Assembly (NCBI RefSeq): GCF_023544665.1
Contig: NZ_JAMJFL010000017.1
Location: 62,001 to 126,000 of the forward strand
DNA: 64,000 nucleotides
Direction: 5' to 3'
DNA from: Streptomyces sp. YS415
GTDB lineage: Bacteria; Actinomycetota; Actinomycetes; Streptomycetales; Streptomycetaceae
A program made the position numbers and the translations under genes. This document shows, one piece after another, positions 33,602-41,734 of the stretch (its first letter is position 1; the number at the start of each line of letters is the position of its first letter). The notes beneath the pieces are model-generated. The model had not been told where the DNA came from, did not search any database, and saw nothing but the letters and a program-made list of their open reading frames with translations.

Positions 33602-33610
33602 GGATGACAA
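33581..33610 (-). promoter_or_regulatory. sigma-70-type promoter of the NUDIX operon
   Basis: On the minus strand TTGTCA (33610-33605), 18 bp, TATAGT (33586-33581): one mismatch in each hexamer from TTGACA and TATAAT. The -10 box falls within the inverted repeat, so a bound repressor would block RNA polymerase. The start point would lie near the repeat's centre. Confidence 0.7.
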
Positions 33611-33615
33611 CCCCC

Positions 33616-35031
33616 TTACGCGGACCGGCGCGAGGGCGCGAACACCGACACCGCCGCCCCCGCCGCGGCGACGCCCGCCGACACCCACAGCGCGGGCGCG
33701 GCCCCGTCCAGGAAGTCGGCCGGGGAGGCATAGCCGCCGTAGGCCGTGAACACCGCCGCGGCGGCCGCCACGCCGAAGACGCCGCCGAGTTCACGCAGCG
33801 CGTTGTTGACGCCGGCCGCGACGCCCGCCTCGGTCAGCGGCACCGAGGAGGTCACGGCGTTGGCGACGCTCGGGAACACCAGGGAGATGCCGATGCCGGC
33901 GATGACCAGCGGGACGACGAGGCTGCCGTAGCCCACGCCCGGTTCCACCTGCCAGGCCAGCAGGCCGAGGCCGAGGCCCTGGAGGGCGAGGCCGCCGAGC
34001 ATGAACGGCCGGGTGCCGTACCGGTCCGCCAGCGCGCCCGCCACCGGCGCGACCAGGAGCGGCATGGCGTTCCAGACGAGGATCCGCACCCCCGCCTCCA
34101 GCGGCGAGTAGCCGAGCCCGAACTGGAACAGTTGGGTGATCGTGAAGAGCGAGCCCAGCAGCGAGGCGAAGAGCAGGAAACCCGCCGCGTTGGCGGTGGA
34201 GAAGCCGCGCCGGCGGAAGTGCCCGAGCGGGAGCATCGGATGCCGGGCGCCCCGGCGCTCCCAGTCCAGGAAGGCCGCCGTGAACACGATCCCGACGGCC
34301 AGCGCGGCCAGCACCTCGGCGCTCCCCCAGCCCGCCTCCGGTGCCCGCACCGGCCCCCAGGCCAGCCCGGTCAGCCCGACGGCCACCAGGACCAGGCCGA
34401 CGATGTCCAGTTGGGGCCGCGTCCCGTAGCTCTCCGTCAGCTTCCGGGCGGCCAGCGGCAGCATCACGAGCCCGATCGGCACGTTCAGCCAGAAAATCCA
34501 CTGCCAGGACAGGCCCTCGGTCACGGCCCCGCCCAGCACCGGCCCGGCCGCCACCCCGAGACCGGTCACCCCGCCCCACACCCCGATCGCCACGCCCCGC
34601 TTCTCCGCCGGGAACGCCTCGCTGATGAGGGTCAGCGTGAGCGGCAGCAGTACGGCGGCCCCGGCGCCCTGCACCAGGCGGGCCCCGATGAGCTGGTCCG
34701 AGCCGGCCGCGAGGGCCGCGGCGGCGGAGGCCAGGGTGAACACGGCGAGGCCGACGACGTACATGCGCCGCCGTCCGAACCGGTCGCCGAGCGCGGCGCC
34801 GGTCAGGGTGAGGCAGGCGAAGGCCAGGTTGTAGGCGCTGATCGTCCATTCCAGCTCGCTCAGGCTCGCCCCGAAGTCGGCGCGCAAAGCGGGCAGCGCG
34901 GTGGCGACGACCACCACGTCGAGGGAGCACAGCAGCGCGCCGAGGCCGGCGAGGACGACCGTCCACCCACGCGGTGGTGATGCCCGGTCGGGGGTCGAGG
35001 TGCTGAGGGGAGCCTTGACGGTCTCGGTCAT
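33616..35031 (-). CDS. MFS drug exporter, DHA2 (14-TM) family, 471 aa
   Basis: Fourteen hydrophobic helices; loop motif GAALGDRFGRRRMYVVG after TM2 and VWGGVTGLGVAAGPVLGGAVTE as motif C. ATG at 35031 has GGAAGG upstream; an earlier in-frame start at 35061 is less well placed. The stop lies 6 bp before the -35 element of the NUDIX operon, so read-through into that operon would cross the large inverted repeat. Substrate unknown. Confidence 0.87.
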   Translation of the reverse strand: MTETVKAPLSTSTPDRASPPRGWTVVLAGLGALLCSLDVVVVATALPALRADFGASLSELEWTISAYNLAFACLTLTGAALGDRFGRRRMYVVGLAVFTLASAAAALAAGSDQLIGARLVQGAGAAVLLPLTLTLISEAFPAEKRGVAIGVWGGVTGLGVAAGPVLGGAVTEGLSWQWIFWLNVPIGLVMLPLAARKLTESYGTRPQLDIVGLVLVAVGLTGLAWGPVRAPEAGWGSAEVLAALAVGIVFTAAFLDWERRGARHPMLPLGHFRRRGFSTANAAGFLLFASLLGSLFTITQLFQFGLGYSPLEAGVRILVWNAMPLLVAPVAGALADRYGTRPFMLGGLALQGLGLGLLAWQVEPGVGYGSLVVPLVIAGIGISLVFPSVANAVTSSVPLTEAGVAAGVNNALRELGGVFGVAAAAAVFTAYGGYASPADFLDGAAPALWVSAGVAAAGAAVSVFAPSRRSA

Positions 35032-35081
35032 GTGCGTGCCTTCCGTGAGGTGTGTGGTCACTCACGGAAGGCAGACCCGCC

Positions 35082-35627
35082 TCACCCCGGAAAGGAATCG
35101 TGCCGTCCCAGGAACGCGAGCAGCCGGACGTCCGGCCGCGCGCCCCGCGGCACGGCGAGCGGCGCGGCGAACCGCACCCCCCGGTCCTCCCCCGCCACCA
35201 CGCACTCCGCCACGGGGAGCAGATCGGCCGCGAGGGCGACCGGCAGGGGCCGGGGCCGCCCACCGGCCTGCGCCACGTCCCAGCCGTGCACGGCGATCTC
35301 CACGGCACCCACCGCGGCCAGCACCCCCGCCTCCAGCGGGCGCTCGCCGATCCGCACCCGGTCCGGCGGCCCCGCCGCCCAGGCGCCCAGCACCGCGCAC
35401 GCGCGCGTACGGAAGCGGCACGCCCGGTCGTCCCGCGGGACCAGCCCGATCCGCCCGCCGGTCAGCCCCTCATACAGCGCGTCCAGGGAGTCGTCCAGGT
35501 GCCCGAGCAGGTCCGCCAGGTCCCACTGCGCGCACGGGGTGCCCCGCGCGAGGGTGTCGGCGCGGACCTCGGCCACGCTCCCGAGGGCGTAGGCGAGCGA
35601 ACGCTCCAGCAGCTCCCCGGGGTTCAC
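35082..35627 (-). CDS. mycothiol-dependent maleylpyruvate isomerase-like protein, 181 aa
   Basis: Member of the DinB-like four-helix group seen in the TIGR03086/maleylpyruvate isomerase families: VNPGELLERSLAYALGSVAE, CAQWDLADLLGHLDDSLDAL (His as likely metal ligand) and GAVEIAVHGWDVAQA (second His-Asp ligand pair). The family uses mycothiol as cofactor. GTG (35627) overlaps the sigma-factor TGA (GTGA), so the two are produced together. Confidence 0.8.
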   Translation of the reverse strand: MNPGELLERSLAYALGSVAEVRADTLARGTPCAQWDLADLLGHLDDSLDALYEGLTGGRIGLVPRDDRACRFRTRACAVLGAWAAGPPDRVRIGERPLEAGVLAAVGAVEIAVHGWDVAQAGGRPRPLPVALAADLLPVAECVVAGEDRGVRFAAPLAVPRGARPDVRLLAFLGRHDSFPG

Positions 35628-36583
35628 CGCAGCTCCCCGGGCAGCCCGAACCGGCCGATCGCGGCGCCGTCCAGGAAGGCGGTGATCCGGCCGACCGCGC
35701 CCTCCTCGACGGTGAGCACCTGCACGGAGTGCGGGCGCAGGACGCCGTCCTCGCCGCGCACGTACATGGCGGCCGCCGGCTGCCCGTTCGCGCGCGTGGG
35801 CAGCATTCGCAGGGTGCCCTTGTCGTGCAGCCGGGCCACCAGGAAGCGGTGCACTTCCTTGGCACCGCGGAACCACTCCTGGAAGGGCGGCATCTCCAGT
35901 TCCACGCCGTCCCGCAACAGGGCGAGCAGGGCGTCCATGTCGGCGTTCTCGAAGGCGGCCACGTACCGGTCGAGCACCTCGCGGTCGGCGGCGCCGGACG
36001 GCTCCGTGACGAGGTCCTCCTCGGGTGCCACCTCCTCCAGCCGGGCACGCGCGCGCTGCAGGCTGCTCTTCACGGCCCCCGTGGACGTCCCGAGCAGCGC
36101 GGCGACCTCCGGAGCCCGCCAGGCCAGCACGTCCCGCAGGATGAGCACCGCGCGCTGGCGGGCGGGCAGATGCTGGAGCGCGGCGACCAGGGCGAGCCGC
36201 AGGCTGCCCCGGGCGGCCACCACCGAGGCGGGGTCGACGAGCGCGTCGGGCAGCGGCTGGAGCCAGGGAACATCCGCCACAGGGGCGCTCAGCGGCTCCT
36301 CGGGCGCCTGGGAGGGCTCACCGAGCCCGGTGGGCAGCGGACGCCGCGCGCGGCCCTCCAGCGCCGTCAGACAGGTGTTGGTGGCGATCCTGTGCAGCCA
36401 GGTCCGCAAGGACGCGCGGCCCTCGTAGCCGTCGTAGGACCGCCAGGCCCGCAGATAGGTCTCCTGCACCAGGTCCTCGGCCTCGTCGACCGAGCCCAGC
36501 ATCCGGTAGCAGTGCGCGAGCAGTTCCCGCCGGTACGGGTCCGTCAGCCGTACGAAGTCCTCGCGGTCCGTCGTCGCCACCAT
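35624..36583 (-). CDS. ECF sigma factor with NTF2/SnoaL-like C-terminal domain, 319 aa
   Basis: Sigma region 2 (residues 8-75: YRRELLAHCYRMLGSVDEAE, LVQETYLRAW) and region 4 (about 125-180: LPARQRAVLILRDVLAWRAP, VAALLGTSTGAVKSSLQRAR) are clear. Residues 195-319 form a SnoaL/NTF2-like domain (YVAAFENADMDALLALLRDG ...), which in such sigma factors replaces a separate anti-sigma factor. It probably belongs to the TIGR02960/SigG-like group. GGAAGGG lies before the ATG. A four-copy repeat lies in the upstream leader. No anti-sigma gene is adjacent. Confidence 0.88.
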   Translation of the reverse strand: MVATTDREDFVRLTDPYRRELLAHCYRMLGSVDEAEDLVQETYLRAWRSYDGYEGRASLRTWLHRIATNTCLTALEGRARRPLPTGLGEPSQAPEEPLSAPVADVPWLQPLPDALVDPASVVAARGSLRLALVAALQHLPARQRAVLILRDVLAWRAPEVAALLGTSTGAVKSSLQRARARLEEVAPEEDLVTEPSGAADREVLDRYVAAFENADMDALLALLRDGVELEMPPFQEWFRGAKEVHRFLVARLHDKGTLRMLPTRANGQPAAAMYVRGEDGVLRPHSVQVLTVEEGAVGRITAFLDGAAIGRFGLPGELR

Positions 36584-36602
36584 GGCCCTTCCTCTCGCCG
36601 AT

Positions 36603-36645
36603 CATGAGCCCGGTCATGAGTCCGGACATGAGCCCCGGTCATGAG
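36603..36645. repeat. four-copy CATGAG-based tandem repeat upstream of the sigma gene
   Basis: CATGAG occurs at 36603, 36615, 36627 and 36640, spaced 12, 12 and 13 bp, each copy followed by a CCGG-type core. It ends 20 bp before the sigma-factor start codon, within its promoter or leader. Candidate autoregulatory or leader element. Confidence 0.6.
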
Positions 36646-36681
36646 TACAGACCGGCGAGAGGGCGAAAAGGCATCGGCGGT

Positions 36682-36704
36682 GCGGGCCCGGAGTCCGGGC
36701 CCGC
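36682..36704 (-). terminator. hairpin downstream of rluB
   Basis: Perfect 11-bp arms (36682-36692 and 36694-36704) around one base; the real hairpin would open a few central pairs. It begins 11 bp after the rluB stop. Confidence 0.7.
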
Positions 36705-36715
36705 AGGTCAGAGAC

Positions 36716-37879
36716 CTAGAGGTCGACTTCCTTCAGCAGCATGCCGACCTCGGTGTTCGACAGGCGGCGCAGCCAGCCCGACTTCTGGTCGCCCAGCGTG
36801 ATCGGCCCGAAGGCCACCCGGACCAGCTTGTCGACCGGGAACCCGGCCTCGGCCAGCATGCGCCGCACGATGTGCTTGCGGCCCTCGTGCAGGGTGACCT
36901 CGACGAGGTAGTTCTTGCCGGTCTGCTCGACGACGCGGAAGTGGTCCGCCTTGGCGTACCCGTCCTCCAGCTGGATGCCGTCCTTGAGCCGCTTGCCCAG
37001 GTCTCGCGGGATCGGGCCCACGATGTGCGCGAGGTAGACCTTCTTCACGCCGTACTTGGGGTGGGTCAGCCGGTGCGCCAGCTCACCGTGGTTGGTGAGC
37101 AGGATGACGCCCTCGGTCTCGGTGTCGAGCCGGCCCACGTGGAACAGCCGCGTCTCGCGGTTGGTCACGTAGTCGCCGAGGCACTGCCGGCCCTCGTTGT
37201 CTTCCATGGTGGAGACCACACCGGCGGGCTTGTTCAGCGAGAAGAACTGGTACGACTGCGTCGCCACGGTCAGGCCGTCGACCTTGACCTCGTCCTTCTC
37301 CGGGTCGACCCGCTTGCCCTGCTCCAGCACGATCTCGCCGTTGACCTCGACCCGCGCCTGCTCGATCAGCTCCTCGCAGGACCGGCGGGAGCCGTAGCCC
37401 GCGCGCGCGAGGACCTTCTGCAGCCGCTCGCCCTCCTGCTCGGCGCCGGGGAAGGTCTTGGGAAGCTTGACCTCCGGCTTGCCGGCGTACCGGTCGCGGT
37501 TGCGCTCCTCCGTGCGCGTCTCGTACTCGCGGGAGCGTGCCGGAGCCGTCCGGCCGCCGGAGCGCTGGCCCTGCTTGGGGCCGCCCTTGGCGCCACCGCG
37601 GGCCGAGGGGCCACGACCCGACTTCGGGCCGTCCTGCGTGGCGCCGGGGCCGACGTCGTAGCGCCGCTCCTCCGGGCGCGGGTTCTTCGGACGGCCGCTG
37701 CCCGGCTTGTCGTCGCGGTTGTTGCCGGCACCGCGGAAATTACCGCGGCCACCGCCACTCCCACCACGGCCACCGCCGCTCCCGCCGCGTCCGCCGCCAC
37801 TCCCGCCGCGGCCGCCGCTGTTGCCACCACGGCTCCCGCCGTTGTTTCCGCTGCTGTTCCTGCCGCTGCTGCTTCGCAT
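36716..37879 (-). CDS. rluB: rRNA pseudouridine synthase (RluB/RsuA family), 387 aa
   Basis: Pseudouridylates 23S (or 16S) rRNA. The catalytic region contains GRLDTETEGVILLTNHGEL with the active-site Asp. An S4 domain (GERLQKVLARAGYGSRRSCE) precedes it, near residues 150-195. The first about 140 residues are a low-complexity Gly/Arg/Ser/Asn extension with a 7-residue repeat (GGSGGGR x3), reminiscent of RNA-binding RGG regions, then a basic linker. ATG at 37879 is used; an upstream TTG is adjacent. The gene follows scpB closely (11 bp), as in other actinobacteria. Confidence 0.93.
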   Translation of the reverse strand: MRSSSGRNSSGNNGGSRGGNSGGRGGSGGGRGGSGGGRGGSGGGRGNFRGAGNNRDDKPGSGRPKNPRPEERRYDVGPGATQDGPKSGRGPSARGGAKGGPKQGQRSGGRTAPARSREYETRTEERNRDRYAGKPEVKLPKTFPGAEQEGERLQKVLARAGYGSRRSCEELIEQARVEVNGEIVLEQGKRVDPEKDEVKVDGLTVATQSYQFFSLNKPAGVVSTMEDNEGRQCLGDYVTNRETRLFHVGRLDTETEGVILLTNHGELAHRLTHPKYGVKKVYLAHIVGPIPRDLGKRLKDGIQLEDGYAKADHFRVVEQTGKNYLVEVTLHEGRKHIVRRMLAEAGFPVDKLVRVAFGPITLGDQKSGWLRRLSNTEVGMLLKEVDL

Positions 37880-37890
37880 CAAAATTCCGT

Positions 37891-38541
37891 CTAGTCGTCT
37901 GCGTCGTCGGAACCCGGCGCATCGGGTGCGTCCGGATCGAACGACGGAACGCCTTCCAGGGTCTCGGCCTCGATCGCCTCCGCCTCGGGGAGGAAGGGCG
38001 CGAGTTCCGGTAGTTCGTCCAGGCCGCGCAGGCCCATCCGCTCCAGGAAGTAGTTCGTCGTCCTGTACAGGATCGCACCTGTTTCGGGTTCCGTGCCCGC
38101 CTCCTCGACCAGACCCCGCTGGAGGAGGGTGCGCATGACGCCGTCGCAGTTGACTCCGCGCACCGCCGAGACCCGGCTGCGGCTGACCGGCTGCCGGTAC
38201 GCCACCACCGCGAGGGTCTCCAGCGCGGCCTGGGTGAGACGGGCCTGCTGGCCGTCCAGGACGAAGCCCTCGACGGCCGCCGCGTACTCGGGACGCGAGT
38301 AGAAGCGCCAGCCGCCGGCGATCAGCCTCAGCTCGAAACCGCGGCCCTGGACGGTGTACTCGTCGGCCAGCTCGCGCAGCGCGTCCCCGATCTGCCGCCG
38401 GGGCCGCTGGAGGATCTTGGCGAGGTGCTCCTCGGTCGCGGGCTCGTCGACGACCATGAGGACGGCCTCCAGGGCCGGCTTGAGCTCGAGGTCGGCCGTG
38501 GCACGCGGCCCGGCGGGCGGCTCGCTGATCTCCTCGCTCAC
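37891..38541 (-). CDS. scpB: segregation and condensation protein B, 216 aa
   Basis: Kleisin-associated winged-helix subunit of the SMC-ScpAB condensin. LKPALEAVLMVVDEPATEEH and LTQAALETLAVVAYRQPVSR followed by VRGVNCDGVMRTLLQRGLVE are the two winged helices. The acidic C-terminal tail (from residue 185) is Glu/Asp/Pro rich. GTG overlaps the scpA TGA (GTGA). Confidence 0.95.
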   Translation of the reverse strand: MSEEISEPPAGPRATADLELKPALEAVLMVVDEPATEEHLAKILQRPRRQIGDALRELADEYTVQGRGFELRLIAGGWRFYSRPEYAAAVEGFVLDGQQARLTQAALETLAVVAYRQPVSRSRVSAVRGVNCDGVMRTLLQRGLVEEAGTEPETGAILYRTTNYFLERMGLRGLDELPELAPFLPEAEAIEAETLEGVPSFDPDAPDAPGSDDADD

Positions 38542-39617
38542 TTCTTCTCCTCCCTGGACGGCTCCGGCGACCCGGGCGGCTCGGGCGGCCGGTCGAACTC
38601 GTCGGTCACCATCGGGCGGTCGTCGCCCGCTCCGCCGGTCCACCGCACGATCAGGTCGCCGAGGGCGGTCTCCTGGTCGAGGGCGACGGCCTTCTCCCGG
38701 TACAGCTCCAGCAGCGCCAGGAACCGCGCCACGACGGTCAGGGTGTCGTCGGTGTCCGCGACGAGCTCGCGGAAGCTGGCCTCGCCGAGCTCCTTCAGCC
38801 GCGCGATGACGATCCCGGCCTGCTCCTGGACGCTGACCAGCGGGGCGTGGATGTGGTCGACGTACACCTGCGGCTTGGGCCGGGGCTGCATCGCCTTCAC
38901 GGCGAGCTTCGCGAACCCTTCCGGGCCGATGCTGATGACCACCTCGGGCAGCAGCTCGGCGTGGTGCGGTTCGAGGCCGACGGTACGGGGGTAGCGCCGG
39001 CCCTCCTCGTCGAGGCGCCGGTTGAAGATGTCGGCGATCTGCTTGTACGCGCGGTACTGGAGCAGCCGCGCGAAGAGCAGGTCCCGCGCCTCCAGCAGGG
39101 CGAGATCGGCCTCGTCCTCGACCTCGGCGGCGGGCAGCAGGCGGGCCGCCTTGAGATCCAGCAGGGTGGCGGCGACCACGAGGAACTCGGTCGTCTCGTC
39201 CAGGTCCCAGTCCGGTCCCAGGGCCCGGATGTACGCCATGAACTCGTCGGTCACCTTCGACAGGGCGACCTCGGTGACGTCCAGCTTGTGCTTGGAGATC
39301 AGCTGGAGCAGCAGATCGAAGGGGCCCTCGAAGTTGGCGAGCCGGACCTTGAAGACCCCGTCACCGGACGCCGGCCCGGGCTCGGTCGGCCCGGCCTCGG
39401 CGAACCCGGCCTCGATGGACCCGGGTTCAGCGGACCCGGGTTCAGCGGTGACCGCCTCGGGCCCCGGCTCCGGCTCGGCGGGCGGCGCCTCGGGCTCCGG
39501 CCGGGCGGGCACCGCCTCCGGCTCGGCCGGCCGGACGCTCCCCGGCCCCCGGCCGAGCGCACGCCGCCGGCCGCCGGAGGCACCGGTGCCGGGGACGGGA
39601 GCGTCGTTCGAGGTCAT
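38538..39617 (-). CDS. scpA: segregation and condensation protein A, 359 aa
   Basis: Kleisin subunit bridging SMC heads. The conserved core starts at residue 87 with FKVRLANFEGPFDLLLQLI, and the C-terminal winged helix contains LKELGEASFRELVADTDDTL. A long N-terminal extension of about 85 residues is made of degenerate AEPGS/AEAGP repeats, so it is larger than the usual 250-270 residues. ATG at 39617. Confidence 0.95.
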   Translation of the reverse strand: MTSNDAPVPGTGASGGRRRALGRGPGSVRPAEPEAVPARPEPEAPPAEPEPGPEAVTAEPGSAEPGSIEAGFAEAGPTEPGPASGDGVFKVRLANFEGPFDLLLQLISKHKLDVTEVALSKVTDEFMAYIRALGPDWDLDETTEFLVVAATLLDLKAARLLPAAEVEDEADLALLEARDLLFARLLQYRAYKQIADIFNRRLDEEGRRYPRTVGLEPHHAELLPEVVISIGPEGFAKLAVKAMQPRPKPQVYVDHIHAPLVSVQEQAGIVIARLKELGEASFRELVADTDDTLTVVARFLALLELYREKAVALDQETALGDLIVRWTGGAGDDRPMVTDEFDRPPEPPGSPEPSREEKK

Positions 39618-39635
39618 AGCCCTCGCAGGCTACCG

Positions 39636-40199
39636 CTACCGCCCGCGAAGCCGTCGTACGAGGATGCTGGCGTCCCCGCGGCTCTCCAGATCCGCGAGCA
39701 CCACGGCCACCGCCTCCCGGACGATCCGCCCGCGGTCCACGGCGAGGCCGTGCTCGCCCCGGAGCACCAGACGGGCGTGCTCGAGATCCATCAGCTCCTC
39801 GGCCGACACGTACACGGTGATCTTCTCATCGTGCCGCTCACGCCCGCTCGGCCGCCGCGAGGCGGCCCGTCCGCGCTTGGTGCGCGGCGCCGAGGCGTCG
39901 CCAGAACCTTCCTGCACCGCCGGCCGCCGCCCGGAGCGGTCCGCGCCGGCGCCCCGGCTGCGGGACTCGCCGGACTCCGCCGGCTCCGCATCCGCGGCGA
40001 CGTGCTCCGCGCCCTCGCCGCCCTGTGCGGGCACCGAATGCGGGGCGTCCTCCGCGGCGGCGCTGTCGCTCTCCCCCGCGGGAGCGGGCACCCGGGCCTC
40101 GCCGTTGGCCCCTCGGCGGGGGGTGGACGCCTGGAGCGCCATCCCCCCTGTCGTACGGAACAGTTCGTCGGCCCCCGGCAGACTCACTCGGCGTGACAC
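39636..40199 (-). CDS. ParA-linked protein with ribbon-helix-helix-like C-terminal region, 187 aa
   Basis: GTG at 40199 lies 16 bases inside the parA end and translation is probably coupled; AEs and prolines dominate residues 25-125. The C-terminal 60 residues read KITVYVSAEELMDLEHARLV ... VDRGRIVREAVAVVLADLES, a beta-strand followed by two helices with the spacing of ribbon-helix-helix DNA-binding proteins. That arrangement is the same as in ParA-partner proteins of some plasmids (ParG/omega type). Function is inferred only. Confidence 0.72.
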   Translation of the reverse strand: MSRRVSLPGADELFRTTGGMALQASTPRRGANGEARVPAPAGESDSAAAEDAPHSVPAQGGEGAEHVAADAEPAESGESRSRGAGADRSGRRPAVQEGSGDASAPRTKRGRAASRRPSGRERHDEKITVYVSAEELMDLEHARLVLRGEHGLAVDRGRIVREAVAVVLADLESRGDASILVRRLRGR

Positions 40200-41362
40200 C
40201 GGGCGAGCACCTCCCTGGCGAGCTGGCGGTAGGCGGCGGCACCGACGGAGTTGGAGGCGTAGGTGGTGATCGGCTCACCGGCGACCGTGGTCTCCGGGAA
40301 GCGGACCGTGCGCCCGATGACCGTGTGGTAGACGTGGTCGTCGAAGGCCTCGACGACGCGCGCGAGCACCTCGCGGCTGTGCACGGTGCGCGAGTCGTAC
40401 ATCGTGGCGAGGATCCCGTCGAGCTCCAGCTCCGGGTTGAGTCGCTCCTGGACCTTCTCGATGGTCTCCGTCAGCAGTGCCACACCACGGAGGGCGAAGA
40501 ACTCGCACTCCAGCGGCACGATCACCTTGTGCGCGGCCGTCAGGGCGTTGACCGTGAGCAGGCCGAGCGAGGGCTGACAGTCGATCACGATGTAGTCGTA
40601 GTCGGCCATGAGCGGCTTCAGGGCGCGTTGCAGCGTCGACTCGCGCGCGACCTCGGAAACCAGCTGGACCTCCGCCGCCGACAAGTCGATATTGCTCGGC
40701 AGCAGGTCCATGTTGGGGACCGCGGTCTTCAGCAGGACCTCGTCGGCCGCCATGCCCCGCTCCATGAGCAGGTTGTAGACGGTGAGGTCGAGCTCCATCG
40801 GGTTGACACCGAGTCCGACCGACAGCGCGCCCTGCGGGTCGAAGTCCACGAGCAGGACCCGGCGTCCGTACTCCGCGAGCGCGGCACCCAGGTTGATGGT
40901 CGACGTCGTCTTGCCGACGCCGCCCTTCTGGTTGCACATCGCGATGATCTTCGCGGGGCCGTGATCGGTCAGCGGGCCCGGGATCGGGAAGTACGGCAGC
41001 GGCCGGCCGGTCGGGCCGATGCGCTCGCGACGCTGGCGGGCAGCGTCGGGCGCGAGCGTGGCCGCGTACTCGGGGTCGGGCTCGTACTCCGCGTCGGGAT
41101 CGTAGAAGTGCCCCTCGGGCAGTTCGTCGTAGTCGGCGAAGTGGTTGTGGGGCGCGCCACTTCCGTCGCCGGCCATGGCGTTCACGTGATGGCCATCCAT
41201 GCTCTGGTGTGCTGACAGAGTCGTCCCTGTCATCTGGTGACTCTGGTGGGCTGCGAAGGTGCGCACCGCCACGGAGCCGACAGCCTCGTACTCCGCAGGA
41301 GCCTGGCCCCGCGCAGGGCTTCCTGGTTGACCACCCCCGGGAGAAAATGTCGACTCATTCAC
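40184..41362 (-). CDS. parA: ParA-family chromosome partitioning ATPase, 392 aa
   Basis: Walker-type ParA: CNQKGGVGKTTSTINLGAAL near residue 145 (deviant Walker A), VLLVDFDPQGALSVGLG, YIVIDCQPSLGLLTVNAL. A 130-residue N-terminal extension, rich in His, Pro, Gly and Asp, is not part of the ATPase. GTG at 41362 with AAGGAGG upstream; a later ATG is possible. The neighbours scpA/scpB place it with the condensin genes, and it lacks a parB; the partner is likely the RHH-like protein downstream. It is distinct from the origin-linked ParA of Streptomyces. Confidence 0.9.
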   Translation of the reverse strand: MNESTFSPGGGQPGSPARGQAPAEYEAVGSVAVRTFAAHQSHQMTGTTLSAHQSMDGHHVNAMAGDGSGAPHNHFADYDELPEGHFYDPDAEYEPDPEYAATLAPDAARQRRERIGPTGRPLPYFPIPGPLTDHGPAKIIAMCNQKGGVGKTTSTINLGAALAEYGRRVLLVDFDPQGALSVGLGVNPMELDLTVYNLLMERGMAADEVLLKTAVPNMDLLPSNIDLSAAEVQLVSEVARESTLQRALKPLMADYDYIVIDCQPSLGLLTVNALTAAHKVIVPLECEFFALRGVALLTETIEKVQERLNPELELDGILATMYDSRTVHSREVLARVVEAFDDHVYHTVIGRTVRFPETTVAGEPITTYASNSVGAAAYRQLAREVLARCHAE

Positions 41363-41734
41363 AAGTCGTCTTACCTCCTTAGGGACCAGGAAACTTCTAG
41401 ACAAGGTCAGCGTGGCACCATGCCGACGGTTGGCGACTCTATGGCGTGTCAGCGGTCCGCAGCAACACAATCCGCCGGACCCGGCAGGATGTGTCGGCAA
41501 TGAAACATCCCTCTGTCAAGGGCGTACGGCCGTCGCACGGTAGGTTTCACCGGTGTGCGAATCGGTCGAAGAGTTACGTTCGAGGCGAGTTGACCGAGCG
41601 TCGCAAAGTGACCATACACACATCCGGCCGGACCTTGTCGGGCAAGGTCCGGCCGGGTGTGCGACGTTGACGACCAGTGTTGACGTATCGCCTTTACGAA
41701 AAGGTGACTTAGCAGTTCACCGGGGTCGGCGGGC
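41363..41734. other. 372-bp intergenic region, parA promoter and ald terminator
   Basis: It holds the parA leader with an AAGGAGG near 41373, and a hairpin at 41624-41656 listed separately. The region around 41450-41600 is somewhat less GC-rich. I see no gene. Confidence 0.6.
41624..41656 (-). terminator. hairpin terminator of ald
   Basis: A perfect 13-bp stem (41624-41636 with 41644-41656) with a 7-nt loop, about 80 bp past the ald stop, extended by imperfect pairs outside. Confidence 0.75.

Noticed and set aside
37740..37830. CRISPR-like array
   Set aside because: The short-period repeat is in-frame coding sequence for GGSGGGR units, with no spacers of uniform length.
40184..41362. Origin-linked parAB locus
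   Set aside because: No parB, no parS-like site recognised, no gidB or rnpA nearby; the context is scpAB.
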